NCBI RefSeq assembly: GCF_049532985.1
Contig: NZ_CP186693.1
Location: 2,418,001-2,482,000, forward strand
Source: Promicromonospora sp049532985
GTDB taxonomy: Bacteria > Actinomycetota > Actinomycetes > Actinomycetales > Cellulomonadaceae
DNA length: 64,000 bases
Direction: 5' to 3'
Shown here: piece after piece, positions 41,417-49,750 of the stretch
Position numbering within the stretch: the stretch's first letter is position 1
Layout: each line of letters starts with the position of its first letter
The notes under the pieces: model-generated
Database searches by the model: none
Told to the model about the DNA's origin: nothing
What the model saw: only the letters and a program-made list of their open reading frames with translations
Made by a program: the position numbers and the translations under genes

Positions 41417-42241
41417 ATGCGTACCCACGACGACACCACCCAGAACCCCGGTCGACGGGGCGGCCGCGGCCGCTTCGGCCTCGACATCCCCGTCTTCGTC
41501 CCGGGCCTGCGCCCCGCGCTCGTGACCGCCTACGGTCCCGGGCTGCCGGACGACCGGGACGGCTTCGGCCGACCCGACCGTCCCGGGCGGCGCGAGGGCC
41601 GGCGTGACGGCCGCCGCCGCGAGGACCGCGGCTGGTTCACCCGCGGCGACGACCGCGGCGACTTCGGCCCGCGCGAGGGTCGCGGCGACTTCGGCCCGCG
41701 CGGCGGTCACGGCGGCTTCGGCCCGCACGGCGGCTTCGGGCCCCACGGCCCGCGCGGCCCCCGTGGTCCCCGCCGCGCCGGGCGCGGCGAGATCCGCGCC
41801 GCGATCCTGCTGCTCCTGGCCGAGCAGCCCATGCACGGCTACCAGATCATCCGCGAGCTGGCCGAGCGGACCGACGGCCGCTGGCGCCCGAGCGCCGGAG
41901 CGGTCTACCCCGCGCTCTCCCTGCTCGCGGACGAGGGCCTCGTGCTCCTCACCGAGGACGGCGGCCGCAAGCTCGCCACGCTGACCGACGAGGGCACCGC
42001 CTACGTCGAGCAGCACAAGGACGAGCTCGGCACGCCGTGGGAACAGGTCGGCCGGGGCCACGGCCGCGAGCTGCGGCACGAGCTGCGCGCTCTGGCCGAC
42101 GCGGTCGAGCAGGTGGCCCGCACGGGCTCGCCCGAGCAGGTCGCGTCCGTCACGGCGCTGCTCGACAAGGCCCGCCGCGAGGTCTACCTGACCCTCGCGG
42201 GCCAGGCGCCGGCGTCGGACCAGCCCCCGGCCACCGACTGA
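41417..42241 (+). CDS. PadR-family regulator with a long Gly/Arg/Asp-rich N-terminal extension
   Basis: The 274-residue protein has a PadR winged helix in its C-terminal half: GEIRAAILLLLAEQPMHGYQ, RTDGRWRPSAGAVYPALSLL, DEGLVLLTEDGG, then a helical dimerisation arm. The first about 125 residues are low-complexity, with repeated RGDFGP and GGFGPHG units rich in Gly, Arg, Asp and Phe. This disordered extension is far longer than usual for PadR proteins. AAGGAGA precedes the ATG. Direct repeats upstream suggest autoregulation. No adjacent transporter or target gene is evident. Confidence 0.85.
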   Translation: MRTHDDTTQNPGRRGGRGRFGLDIPVFVPGLRPALVTAYGPGLPDDRDGFGRPDRPGRREGRRDGRRREDRGWFTRGDDRGDFGPREGRGDFGPRGGHGGFGPHGGFGPHGPRGPRGPRRAGRGEIRAAILLLLAEQPMHGYQIIRELAERTDGRWRPSAGAVYPALSLLADEGLVLLTEDGGRKLATLTDEGTAYVEQHKDELGTPWEQVGRGHGRELRHELRALADAVEQVARTGSPEQVASVTALLDKARREVYLTLAGQAPASDQPPATD

Positions 42242-42262
42242 TCAACCACCCCGATCCATCAC

Positions 42263-42316
42263 CGAACGCGCCCGGGCGGCGCCGTGGACCACCACGGCGG
42301 CGCCCGGGCGCGTTCG
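42263..42316 (+). terminator. Long terminator after padR
   Basis: 25-bp stem with a single mismatch (arms 42263-42287 and 42292-42316) and a four-base loop ACCA, 21 bases after the padR stop. It is entirely G+C rich without a T-tract. Confidence 0.85.
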
Positions 42317-42460
42317 CGGATATTTCCGGGAGGTCTTGTCGGCGTCCGCCCGACGGCGTCCGGTCGGGCCCGCGCCCGACCGTAGTCTCTGCACCAGGAC
42401 GGCGTGCACCGACGGGGGCCGGTGGCTCGTCCGACGCCATCCCTCGACCTCGGAGTGACC

Positions 42461-43189
42461 GTGACAGCAACATCCCGGGCCGCCGCCCTCACGACAGTGC
42501 TTCTCCTCGCGGGCTGCGGCGTCGGCGAACGAGGCTGGCCGTCCCCGCTGGAGCTCGACTACCCGCCCGCCCCGCAGCAGCTCCTGCCGGAGGCCGGCCC
42601 GGCCGCCGGGAGCGCCGACGAAACACCGCTGGCCGACCTGACCGACCCGGGCTGGCTGCGCGAGACGGCCGAGCGCACCGGGATCCCGCGGCGCGCGCTG
42701 GCCGCCTACGCCGGCGCGTCGCTCCGGCTGGCACGGATCGACCCGGAGTGCGGCCTCGGGTGGAACACCCTGGCGGGGATCGGCGCCGTGGAGTCGGTGC
42801 ACGGCAGCTATCTCGGGGCACGCGCCGACGCCGACGGCACGGTACGCCCGCCCATCATCGGCATCCCGCTGGACGGCAGCGAGGGTGTCATGGAGATCCT
42901 CGACACCGACCAGGGAGAGCTCGACGGCGACGCCGAGTGGGACCGCGCCGTCGGCCCGATGCAGTTCATCCCCACCACGTGGGACGAGCACGCGCAGGAC
43001 GGGAACCTCGACGGGCGGGCGGACCCGCACCAGATCGACGACGCCGCGCTGACCGCCGCCGCCTACCTCTGCGACAGGGGCGGCGACGTCACCACCGACG
43101 ACGGGTGGACGGACGCGCTGGCGGCCTACAACCGCTCGGTGTCGTACGCCCACGACGTGGCCGGGCTCGCCGAGGAGTACGGCAGCTGA
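42461..43189 (+). CDS. Lytic murein transglycosylase-like lipoprotein
   Basis: The 242-residue protein has a short lipoprotein signal ending LLLAGCGVGE, a Pro/Ala linker, then an SLT-type lysozyme-like domain. In it, WNTLAGIGAVESVHGSY carries the catalytic Glu, GPMQFIPTTWDEHAQDGN is the MltB-like substrate loop, and DAALTAAAYLCDRGGDV and ALAAYNRS end the fold. It cleaves peptidoglycan at the outer face of the membrane. GGAG lies five bases before GTG 42461, which decides the start. It converges with the SDR gene with a three-base gap. Confidence 0.85.
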   Translation: MTATSRAAALTTVLLLAGCGVGERGWPSPLELDYPPAPQQLLPEAGPAAGSADETPLADLTDPGWLRETAERTGIPRRALAAYAGASLRLARIDPECGLGWNTLAGIGAVESVHGSYLGARADADGTVRPPIIGIPLDGSEGVMEILDTDQGELDGDAEWDRAVGPMQFIPTTWDEHAQDGNLDGRADPHQIDDAALTAAAYLCDRGGDVTTDDGWTDALAAYNRSVSYAHDVAGLAEEYGS

Positions 43190-43192
43190 GCG

Positions 43193-43879
43193 CTACCAGG
43201 GCAGCTCCCCGTTCTCGTCCTGGAACGTGCCGGTCGGTCCGTCCGGGCCGAGCGTCGCCCAGCGCACGACGAACCGCGCGGTCTCCTCGGGCGACCGGCC
43301 GATCCCGTAGGCGGCGGTCATGTCGGTGGCGGTGGTGCCGGGTTCCAGCGCGTTGAACCGGATGCCGGGCTCGGCCTGCGCGTAGCGGACCGTCAGCATG
43401 GTGGCGGCCGCCTTCGACGCCGAGTAGAGCAGCACGGGCAGGTGGTGCTCGGGGCGGTCGGGGTTGGTCACGGCCCAGAACGACCCCGCGCTGCTCGAGA
43501 CGGTGACCACGTTCGCGCCGGCGGACCGTCGGAGCAGGGGCAGCGCCGCCTCGGTGACACGCACGATGCCCACGGCGTTGGTATCGAAGACGCGCAGCGC
43601 GGTGGGCCCGTCGACGTCGCCGTCGCCCAGCAGACCGGCGTTGTGCACCAGGACGTCGAGCCGGCCCTCGGCGGCGTCGATCGTCGCGAGCGCCGCGCGC
43701 ACCGAGGCGTCGTCGGTGACGTCGAGCTGCACGAACCGCGCGCCGAGCGCGGCCGCGGCCCGTTCGCCCCGCTCCGCGTACCGCGCACCGACGTACACGT
43801 CGTGCCCCAGCTCCACGAGCTGCTTCGCCGTCTCGAACCCGATGCCCTTGTTGGCCCCGGTGATCAGTGTGACGGTCAT
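43193..43879 (-). CDS. Short-chain dehydrogenase/reductase
   Basis: The 228-residue protein is a classical SDR: TLITGANKGIGFETAKQLVE for NAD(P) binding, VLVHNAGLLGDGD, VTVSSSAGSFWA with the catalytic Ser, YSASKAAATM with the Tyr and Lys, and NALEPGTTATDM. It belongs to the branch often annotated as carbonyl reductase-like. GGGAGG precedes the ATG. It diverges from an XRE-family regulator, a frequent pair in actinobacteria, and is probably controlled by it. Substrate unknown. Confidence 0.88.
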   Translation of the reverse strand: MTVTLITGANKGIGFETAKQLVELGHDVYVGARYAERGERAAAALGARFVQLDVTDDASVRAALATIDAAEGRLDVLVHNAGLLGDGDVDGPTALRVFDTNAVGIVRVTEAALPLLRRSAGANVVTVSSSAGSFWAVTNPDRPEHHLPVLLYSASKAAATMLTVRYAQAEPGIRFNALEPGTTATDMTAAYGIGRSPEETARFVVRWATLGPDGPTGTFQDENGELPW

Positions 43880-43938
43880 ACGTCTGCCTCCCTGGCTCGC
43901 TTCGAAATACCCGGTCCTGAGGGACCGTTGAGGACGCT

Positions 43939-44823
43939 ATGCAGCGCAGGCAGACCGAGACAGAGCCCCGCCCGGACCAGGGTGTGACAGGACCCCCTCT
44001 CGCGGTGGCCCCGGCGCGGGGGCGGGCCGGCACGAACGCGCTCGGCAGCTACCTGCGGGCCCGGCGCGAGCAGGTGACCCCGCGGGAGGCGGGCCTCCCC
44101 GACGGCGGGGTGCGGCGGGTGCCGGGGCTGCGCCGCGAGGAGGTGGCGTTGCTCGCCGGCATCAGCGCCGACTACTACCTGCGGCTGGAGCGGGGCCGCG
44201 ACCGCAACCCGTCGCCGCAGGTGCTCGACGCCCTCGCCCGCGTGCTGCGGCTCGACGAGGCCCACACGGCATACCTGCGGACCCTGGTGGAGGACGCTCC
44301 GCGGGCCGCCCGGCCCCGTGCCGGGACGCCTCCGGCCGGTGCGCTGAAGCTCCTGGCCACCTTGCCCCAGCCCGCGTTCATCGAGGACCGGTACTTCGAC
44401 GTCCTGGCGTCGAACGACCTGGCCCGGGCGCTGTCACCGCGGCTCGCCGCGGGCGGCAACCAGCTCCGGGACCTGTTCCTCGACCCGGCCGAGCAGGCCC
44501 TGTTCCCGGACTGGCGGGACTACACGGAGTGCCTCGTGGCCAACCTGCGGCAGTCCGTGGGCAACGACCTCGACGATCCCCGGCTCGCCGCGCTCGTGGA
44601 CGAGCTGTCGCAGGCCAGCCCGCTGTTCCGCCGGCTCTGGGCGCGCCACGAGGTGCGCGGTCAGTGGGGTTCGCCGGTCCGGCTCGCCCACCCGCGCGCG
44701 GGCGACCTGGTGCTCAACCGCGAGCGGTTCGACATCAACGGCGCGGACGGTCAGATGCTCGTCGTGCTCCACCCGGACGCAGGGTCGGCCGACGCCGAGA
44801 GGCTCGCCATTCTGGGCAATTGA
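43939..44823 (+). CDS. XRE-family regulator with MmyB-like ligand-binding domain
   Basis: The 294-residue protein has an N-terminal helix-turn-helix (LGSYLRARREQVTPREAGLP, RRVPGLRREEVALLAGISAD, YYLRLERGRDRNPSPQVLDA), then a PAS-like MmyB ligand-binding domain (PAFIEDRYFDVLASNDLARA and RLWARHEVRGQWGSPVRLAH, HPRAGDLVLNRERFDI). Such regulators commonly control a divergently encoded SDR, as here. The stop codon is part of the first iron/zinc-box-like motif of the next operon. The ligand may be a fatty acid, as for MmyB; inference. Confidence 0.87.
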   Translation: MQRRQTETEPRPDQGVTGPPLAVAPARGRAGTNALGSYLRARREQVTPREAGLPDGGVRRVPGLRREEVALLAGISADYYLRLERGRDRNPSPQVLDALARVLRLDEAHTAYLRTLVEDAPRAARPRAGTPPAGALKLLATLPQPAFIEDRYFDVLASNDLARALSPRLAAGGNQLRDLFLDPAEQALFPDWRDYTECLVANLRQSVGNDLDDPRLAALVDELSQASPLFRRLWARHEVRGQWGSPVRLAHPRAGDLVLNRERFDINGADGQMLVVLHPDAGSADAERLAILGN

Positions 44824-44877
44824 TAATCATTCCCGACAACCGGGTACAGTGAGGCCCGCGTGAGAACGATTCTCACG
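44821..44877 (+). promoter_or_regulatory. Two Fur/Zur-type boxes and promoter of the siderophore-type ABC operon
   Basis: TGATAATCATTCCCG (44821-44835) matches the left half of the 7-1-7 Fur box. A second site, TGAGAACGATTCTCA (44861-44875), is a near-perfect 7-1-7 palindrome extended by CG on both sides. TTGATA (44820-44825) and TACAGT (44845-44850), 19 bases apart, may be -35 and -10. The second box would cover the start of transcription. This looks like Fur/Zur rather than IdeR/DmdR control. Confidence 0.7.
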
Positions 44878-44903
44878 ACGCTGCCCCCTGTCCGGAGGTC
44901 TCG

Positions 44904-45956
44904 ATGCCCCCCGCCCGGAGCCACCTCCGGCACCTCGCCCTGACCACCGGGCTGTGCGTCCTGCTCGTCGTCTCGGCGCTGCTCGCCGTGGGTCTCGGGT
45001 CCGCCGTCATCCCCCCGTCCGACACGGTGCGGTACCTCGGCGCTGCCCTGACCGGCGGCACCATCTCGGCCGACGAGGTCACCCGGTACCAGATCGTCTG
45101 GCAGATCCGGACCCCGCGGGTGCTGCTCGCCGCCCTGGTCGGGGCCGGGCTCGGGACCGTCGGCGTGGCCGTGCAGTCCCTGGTCCGCAACGCGCTGGCC
45201 GACCCGTTCGTGCTCGGCATCTCCTCGGGCGGCGCGGTCGGCGCGGTAGCGGTGTCGACGACGGGCGCGCTGACCGGCTTCGGCATCTACGCCACGTCCG
45301 CCGGGGCGTTCGCGGGTGCGATGGCGGCCACGGTCCTCGTCTTCGCGGTCGCGTACGCCCGGACGGGCACCACCCCGCTGCGCCTCGTGCTGACCGGTGT
45401 CGCCCTGTCGTTCGGCTTCCAGGCGGTCACCAGCGTGCTCATCTACCTGGTGCCGGGCAACGAGGCCACCAGCACGCTGCTGTTCTGGTCCATGGGCTCG
45501 TTCGGCGCCGCCACGTGGGGCGCCCTGCCGGCGGTCGCCGTCGCGGTCCTCGCCGGCACCGTCGCGCTGCACCGCTTCTCCCGCACGCTGGACGCGATGA
45601 GCCTCGGCGACGAGGCCGCCACCGCGATGGGCATCGACCCGGCCCGCCACCGGCACGTGCTCTTCGCGGTCACCGCGGTGATGACGGGCGCGATGGTGGC
45701 GGTGAGCGGGGCCATCGGGTTCGCCGGGCTCGTCGTGCCCCACGTGACCCGCATGCTCGTCGGTGCCCGGCACGCCCGCGTGCTCGTCGTCGCCCCACTG
45801 GCCGGGGCCACTCTCATGGTGTGGGTCGACCTGCTGGCCCGCACGGTCGCCGCACCCCGCGAGCTGCCGATCGGCGTGCTCACCGCGCTGCTCGGGGTGC
45901 CGGTGTTCCTGGTGCTCATGCGCCGGCGCCAGTACGTGTTCGGGGGTGCGGCATGA
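44904..45956 (+). CDS. FecCD/BtuC-family ABC importer permease
   Basis: The 350-residue protein has about ten helices and the FecCD signatures QIRTPRVLLAALVGAGLGTV, VQSLVRNALADPFVLGISSG and GAIGFAGLVVPHVTRMLVGA with LPIGVLTALLGVPVFLVLM. A single permease (as a homodimer) imports ferric siderophores, haem, cobalamin or a related metal chelate. GGAGGTC precedes the ATG. It is the first gene of a four-gene operon with every junction overlapping, behind two Fur/Zur-type boxes. Confidence 0.92.
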   Translation: MPPARSHLRHLALTTGLCVLLVVSALLAVGLGSAVIPPSDTVRYLGAALTGGTISADEVTRYQIVWQIRTPRVLLAALVGAGLGTVGVAVQSLVRNALADPFVLGISSGGAVGAVAVSTTGALTGFGIYATSAGAFAGAMAATVLVFAVAYARTGTTPLRLVLTGVALSFGFQAVTSVLIYLVPGNEATSTLLFWSMGSFGAATWGALPAVAVAVLAGTVALHRFSRTLDAMSLGDEAATAMGIDPARHRHVLFAVTAVMTGAMVAVSGAIGFAGLVVPHVTRMLVGARHARVLVVAPLAGATLMVWVDLLARTVAAPRELPIGVLTALLGVPVFLVLMRRRQYVFGGAA

Positions 45957-46768
45957 GCGACCTGCGGCTCGACGGCCTGTCCGCGACGCTCGCCGGCGTC
46001 GAGATCGTGCACGCCCTCGACCTCCACGTGGGTTCGGGTCAGGTGTTCGGCCTGGTCGGCCCCAACGGGTCCGGCAAGTCCACGGCACTGCGCTGCGTCT
46101 ACCGCGCGCTGCGTCCCTCCGCCGGCGTGGTGCGGGTCGACGGCGACGACGTCGCCCGCCTGACCCCGCGCGCGTCCGCGCAGCGCGTCGCGGCGCTCAC
46201 CCAGGACGGCTCGGCGGACCTGGACCTCACCGTCGCCGACGTCGTCGCGCTGGGCCGCGTGCCGTACCAGCGGGGCAACCGACGGCTCACCGCGCGGGAA
46301 GAGGAGCTGTGCCGCTCGGCGATGGAGCGGACCGACGTGGCGCACCTGGCCGGGCGCGGCATCCTGAGCCTGTCCGGTGGTGAGCGGCAGCGCGTGCTGC
46401 TCGCCCGCGCGCTCGTGCAGGAGCCCGACGTGCTGGTGCTGGACGAACCCACCAACCACCTGGACCTGCGCCACCAGATCGACCTGCTGGGTCACCTGCG
46501 CGACACCGATCTCACCGTCGTGGTGGTGCTGCACGACCTGAACCTGGCCGCCGCCGCGTGCGACCGGCTCGGGCTGCTCGCCGGCGGCCGGCTGGTCGCC
46601 GCCGGCACCCCGGCGCAGGTGCTGACCGGCGAGCGCATCGCCCAGGTCTACGGCGTGGAGGTCACCGTCACCGCGCACCCGCTGACCGGCGACCCGCAGG
46701 TCCTGTACTCCCTCGGGCCCTCCCCCGCCCGAACCGTCGATCCCGCCCTGGAAGGAAACCACCGATGA
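45953..46768 (+). CDS. FecE/BtuD-family ABC importer ATPase
   Basis: The 271-residue ATPase has Walker A in GLVGPNGSGKSTALR, the Q-loop in AALTQDG, the signature LSLSGGERQRVLLARALVQE, Walker B in VLVLDEPTNHLD and the switch His in VVLHDLNLAAAACD. Order and spacing match iron-siderophore importers. The ATG overlaps the permease stop (ATGA). It energises uptake at the inner face of the membrane. Confidence 0.93.
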   Translation: MSDLRLDGLSATLAGVEIVHALDLHVGSGQVFGLVGPNGSGKSTALRCVYRALRPSAGVVRVDGDDVARLTPRASAQRVAALTQDGSADLDLTVADVVALGRVPYQRGNRRLTAREEELCRSAMERTDVAHLAGRGILSLSGGERQRVLLARALVQEPDVLVLDEPTNHLDLRHQIDLLGHLRDTDLTVVVVLHDLNLAAAACDRLGLLAGGRLVAAGTPAQVLTGERIAQVYGVEVTVTAHPLTGDPQVLYSLGPSPARTVDPALEGNHR

Positions 46769-47772
46769 GGATCCCCGCCCCGGCCCGCCGACTGGCCCCG
46801 CTGCCGGCCCTGGCCGCCGTCGCGCTCCTGGCCGCCTGCGGCGCCCAGGTCGAGCAGTCCGCCGACGCCGGACCGTCCACCACCGTGCAGCGCTGCGGCG
46901 AGCCGGTCGAGTACACGGTGCCCCAGCGCGTCGTCGCCTACGAGGGCGGCAGCGCGGACAAGCTGTTCGCGCTCGGCCTCACCGACCATGTGCTCGGCTA
47001 CGTCATGCCGCCCGCCAACCCGCCGGTGAGCGAGTCGCCGTGGGCCGCCGAGTACGAGCAGGTCGAGCTCCTGTCGCAGGACCTGCTCAACCGCGAGCTC
47101 GTGGTGGACGCCGAGGCCGACCTCGTGGTGGCCGGCTGGGGCTCCGGGTTCTCCGACGAGCGGGGCATCACCCCGGAGATCCTCGACGGGCTGGGCATCC
47201 AGAGCTTCATGCACGCGGAGTCCTGCTACGGCTACCCGGGGTTCCCGGAGCGGCACACGCCGTTCGAGGGCCTGTACACGGACCTGGAACGGCTGGGGCA
47301 GATCTTCGGCGTCGAGGAGCGCGCCACCGACCTCGTGGCCGACTACCGCGCACGCGTCGCCGCCGTCGAGGAGCAGGCGCCCGCGGGCGACCCCGTGCCG
47401 GTGTTCCTCTACGACTCCGGCACCGACAAGCCGTTCACCGCGGGCGCCCAGGTACCGCCGAACGACATCATCCGGGCCGCGGGCGGCGAGAACGTCTTCG
47501 GCGGCCTCGACGAGCGCTGGACCGAGGTCACCTGGGAGGCGGTGGTGGAGTCACAGCCCGAGGTCGTCGTCATCCTGGACTACGGCGACCAGCCCGCGCA
47601 GGACAAGATCCGGTTCCTGCAGGAGAACCCCGTCACGGCCGACCTGCCCGCCGTGCGCGACGACGCCTTCTTCGTGCTCGACTACAACGAGGGCATCTCC
47701 GGGCCCCGGAACATCGACGGCGTGGAGAAGTTCGGCGCCTACCTGCGCGAGCACGCGGCGCAGAACCCGTGA
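46765..47772 (+). CDS. Siderophore/metal-chelate-binding lipoprotein of the ABC importer
   Basis: The 335-residue protein has a lipoprotein signal with LLAACGAQ as lipobox, then a periplasmic-binding fold of the FepB/BtuF class: PQRVVAYEGGSADKLFALGL, DLVVAGWGSGFSDERGI, FEGLYTDLERLGQIFGV, PPNDIIRAAGGENVFGGLDE and WEAVVESQPEVVVILDYG. These suit ferric-siderophore or related chelate binding. GGAAGG lies just before the ATG, which overlaps the ATPase stop. The ligand is unknown; the Fur/Zur-like boxes leave iron or zinc open. Confidence 0.9.
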   Translation: MRIPAPARRLAPLPALAAVALLAACGAQVEQSADAGPSTTVQRCGEPVEYTVPQRVVAYEGGSADKLFALGLTDHVLGYVMPPANPPVSESPWAAEYEQVELLSQDLLNRELVVDAEADLVVAGWGSGFSDERGITPEILDGLGIQSFMHAESCYGYPGFPERHTPFEGLYTDLERLGQIFGVEERATDLVADYRARVAAVEEQAPAGDPVPVFLYDSGTDKPFTAGAQVPPNDIIRAAGGENVFGGLDERWTEVTWEAVVESQPEVVVILDYGDQPAQDKIRFLQENPVTADLPAVRDDAFFVLDYNEGISGPRNIDGVEKFGAYLREHAAQNP

Positions 47773-48989
47773 CGGCCCCGGCCGCCTCCCGCCCGCCGGC
47801 GCGCCGCCCCACGCCGGACCACCGGATCGTCCGCGCGATCTGGCCGGCGATGCTGGCCGGGACGGTGAGCCTGCTCCCGTTCACCGTCTACTCCACCTTC
47901 CTGGTGCCGATCTCCGAGACGGTCCGGGCCGACGCCGCGGCCGTGGGCGCCCTGCGCGGGCTGGGTGGTGTCGCGGCCCTGCTCACCGGAGTGGCTATCG
48001 CGCCGCTGCTGGGCCGCTGGCCACGCCACCGCGCGGTAGCCGGCGCGCTCACCCTGCTGGCCCTGTGCTGCCTGACCGCCACCACGGGCAGCTACGCGGC
48101 ACTGGTCGCGTTCTGCCTCGGCAGCGGCGTCGCGACCGCCGTCCTGACGCCGGCTCTGCTCGCCCTGGCCACGTCCCGGTTCACCGACCCCGCCGACGGC
48201 GGCCGCGCCGCGACGCTCGTCAGCACGTCGACCACCCTGGCGGCGGTGCTGGCCGGCCCCGTGGTCGGCGGGCTGGCGGCCTGGCGCGGCTGGGCGGGCG
48301 CGCTGTGGGTCACGGCGGCACTGGCGGTGCTGACCGGACTGGCCTTCCTGCGGTCCGCCGACCCAGGCGCGGAGCAGGCCGCCGCACCCGGCTACCGCGA
48401 GTCGCTGCGGCGCCTGCGGTCGCGGCCGGACCTGCTGGCCGTCGTCGCCGTCGCGGGGCTGCGGACCACCTCGTTCATGGGTTACCTCTCCTTTCTCGCG
48501 GTGACCTACCACGACCGCTTCGGCACCGACGCGGGTACGTTCACCCTGGTCTGGACGCTCAGCGGGGCGTCGTTCGTGGTGGGCGGCTACCTCGCGGGAC
48601 GCTGGGCCCGGGACGACGGCGCAGCCGGCCCCGCCCGGCCCCGGCTGCTGCTGCTCGTCGGCCTCGGCGGAGGTCTCGTGGCGGTCCTGACGGTCTTCCT
48701 GGTGCCGTGGCTGCCGGGCGCCCTGGCGGCGACGACCGTGATGGGGTTCGGCCACGCCGTCGTGGGCGCCACGGCCACGAGCCTGATCGCCCAGCGGGCC
48801 GGACGGCTCACGCCGGCCACGTTCGGCCTGCAGGCCGCGGGGATGAGTCTCGGCGTCTTCGCGGGGGCGGCGCTCGGCGGCGCGGGGCTCGCGGTGGCCG
48901 GGAGCCCCGGGCTCGCGGTCGCGCTGGCCGTGCCGACGGCGCTGGCGGTGCTTCTCGTCCGTTCCGCCACGCGGACGAGGATCGCTTGA
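47769..48989 (+). CDS. MFS transporter at the end of the siderophore operon
   Basis: The 406-residue protein has 12 predicted helices, with VGALRGLGGVAALLTGVAIA and LLGRWPRHRAVAGALTLLAL near motif A and STSTTLAAVLAGPVVGGLAA near motif C. It belongs to the DHA1-like or ENTS-like group. GTG 47769 overlaps the binding-protein stop (GTGA). Encoded with a chelate importer, it may export a siderophore or a used chelate, but no biosynthetic genes are present in the window, so its cargo is inferred. Confidence 0.85.
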   Translation: MTAPAASRPPARRPTPDHRIVRAIWPAMLAGTVSLLPFTVYSTFLVPISETVRADAAAVGALRGLGGVAALLTGVAIAPLLGRWPRHRAVAGALTLLALCCLTATTGSYAALVAFCLGSGVATAVLTPALLALATSRFTDPADGGRAATLVSTSTTLAAVLAGPVVGGLAAWRGWAGALWVTAALAVLTGLAFLRSADPGAEQAAAPGYRESLRRLRSRPDLLAVVAVAGLRTTSFMGYLSFLAVTYHDRFGTDAGTFTLVWTLSGASFVVGGYLAGRWARDDGAAGPARPRLLLLVGLGGGLVAVLTVFLVPWLPGALAATTVMGFGHAVVGATATSLIAQRAGRLTPATFGLQAAGMSLGVFAGAALGGAGLAVAGSPGLAVALAVPTALAVLLVRSATRTRIA

Positions 48990-49023
48990 CCCTGTTCCTG
49001 GCACACGGTTTCTACTGGGCCGC

Positions 49024-49725
49024 ATGGAATCCATGACGGAGACGAACGTGCGGAGCAGCCGGCCCGGCTGGCTCGAGATCGTGGTCGGCATCGTGGCGAT
49101 GGCGGCGGTCGGTTTCGGGCTCCCCATGCTGCTCGGCGACTGGTTCGACCTGAACAGCGCCGCGGGCGGCGCCTTCCTGGCGTGCCTGTCGGGAATCGCG
49201 GGCCTGGCCGGGTTCGCGGTGGCCGCCGCGCCGCGACGCCTGTCCTGGAGCGCGTTCGGCGTGCGCCCGACGTCCGCCCGCTGGCTGTGGCTCGGAGCGG
49301 CGGGCGGGGTCGTCGCCCTGCTCGCCAAGGGGCTGCTGGTACCTCTGTTCACATGGCTGGTCGACGTGCCGACCGACACCCAGTCCGGCTACGCCGCCGG
49401 GGCCAGCAGCGGAATCTGGCTCCTGGTGGTGACCGCGATCGGCCTGGTGGTGCTCACGCCGATCGGTGAGGAGTTCCTCTTCCGCGGCGTCGTCACCACA
49501 GGCCTGCTCCGGTACGGGCCCGTCATCGCGACGGTCGGCAGCGCCGTGATCTTCGCGCTGCTGCACGGCATCAACGTCGTCCTGCCCGCGGCGCTCGTCG
49601 TCGGGATCATCACCGCCGAGCTCCGCCGTCGCAGCGGCTCGGTGTGGCCGGGCGTCGTGGTGCACGCGCTCAACAACTCGATCACGGTGATCGCGTATGC
49701 GGTGGCCCCGGAGATCGCGGGCTGA
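49024..49725 (+). CDS. CPBP-family intramembrane metalloprotease (CAAX protease-like)
   Basis: The 233-residue protein has about seven helices and the CPBP/Abi motifs: TPIGEEFLFRGVVTTGLLRY (EExxxR), VIFALLHGINVVLPAALVVG (motif 2 His) and PGVVVHALNNSITVI (HxxxN). The family includes CAAX proteases and bacteriocin-immunity proteins, cutting within the membrane. Another ATG at 49033 is possible. It stands alone between the siderophore operon and a convergent LysR gene. Confidence 0.88.
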   Translation: MESMTETNVRSSRPGWLEIVVGIVAMAAVGFGLPMLLGDWFDLNSAAGGAFLACLSGIAGLAGFAVAAAPRRLSWSAFGVRPTSARWLWLGAAGGVVALLAKGLLVPLFTWLVDVPTDTQSGYAAGASSGIWLLVVTAIGLVVLTPIGEEFLFRGVVTTGLLRYGPVIATVGSAVIFALLHGINVVLPAALVVGIITAELRRRSGSVWPGVVVHALNNSITVIAYAVAPEIAG

Positions 49726-49750
49726 AGACTGGTCCGGCGGGGGCCTCCGC

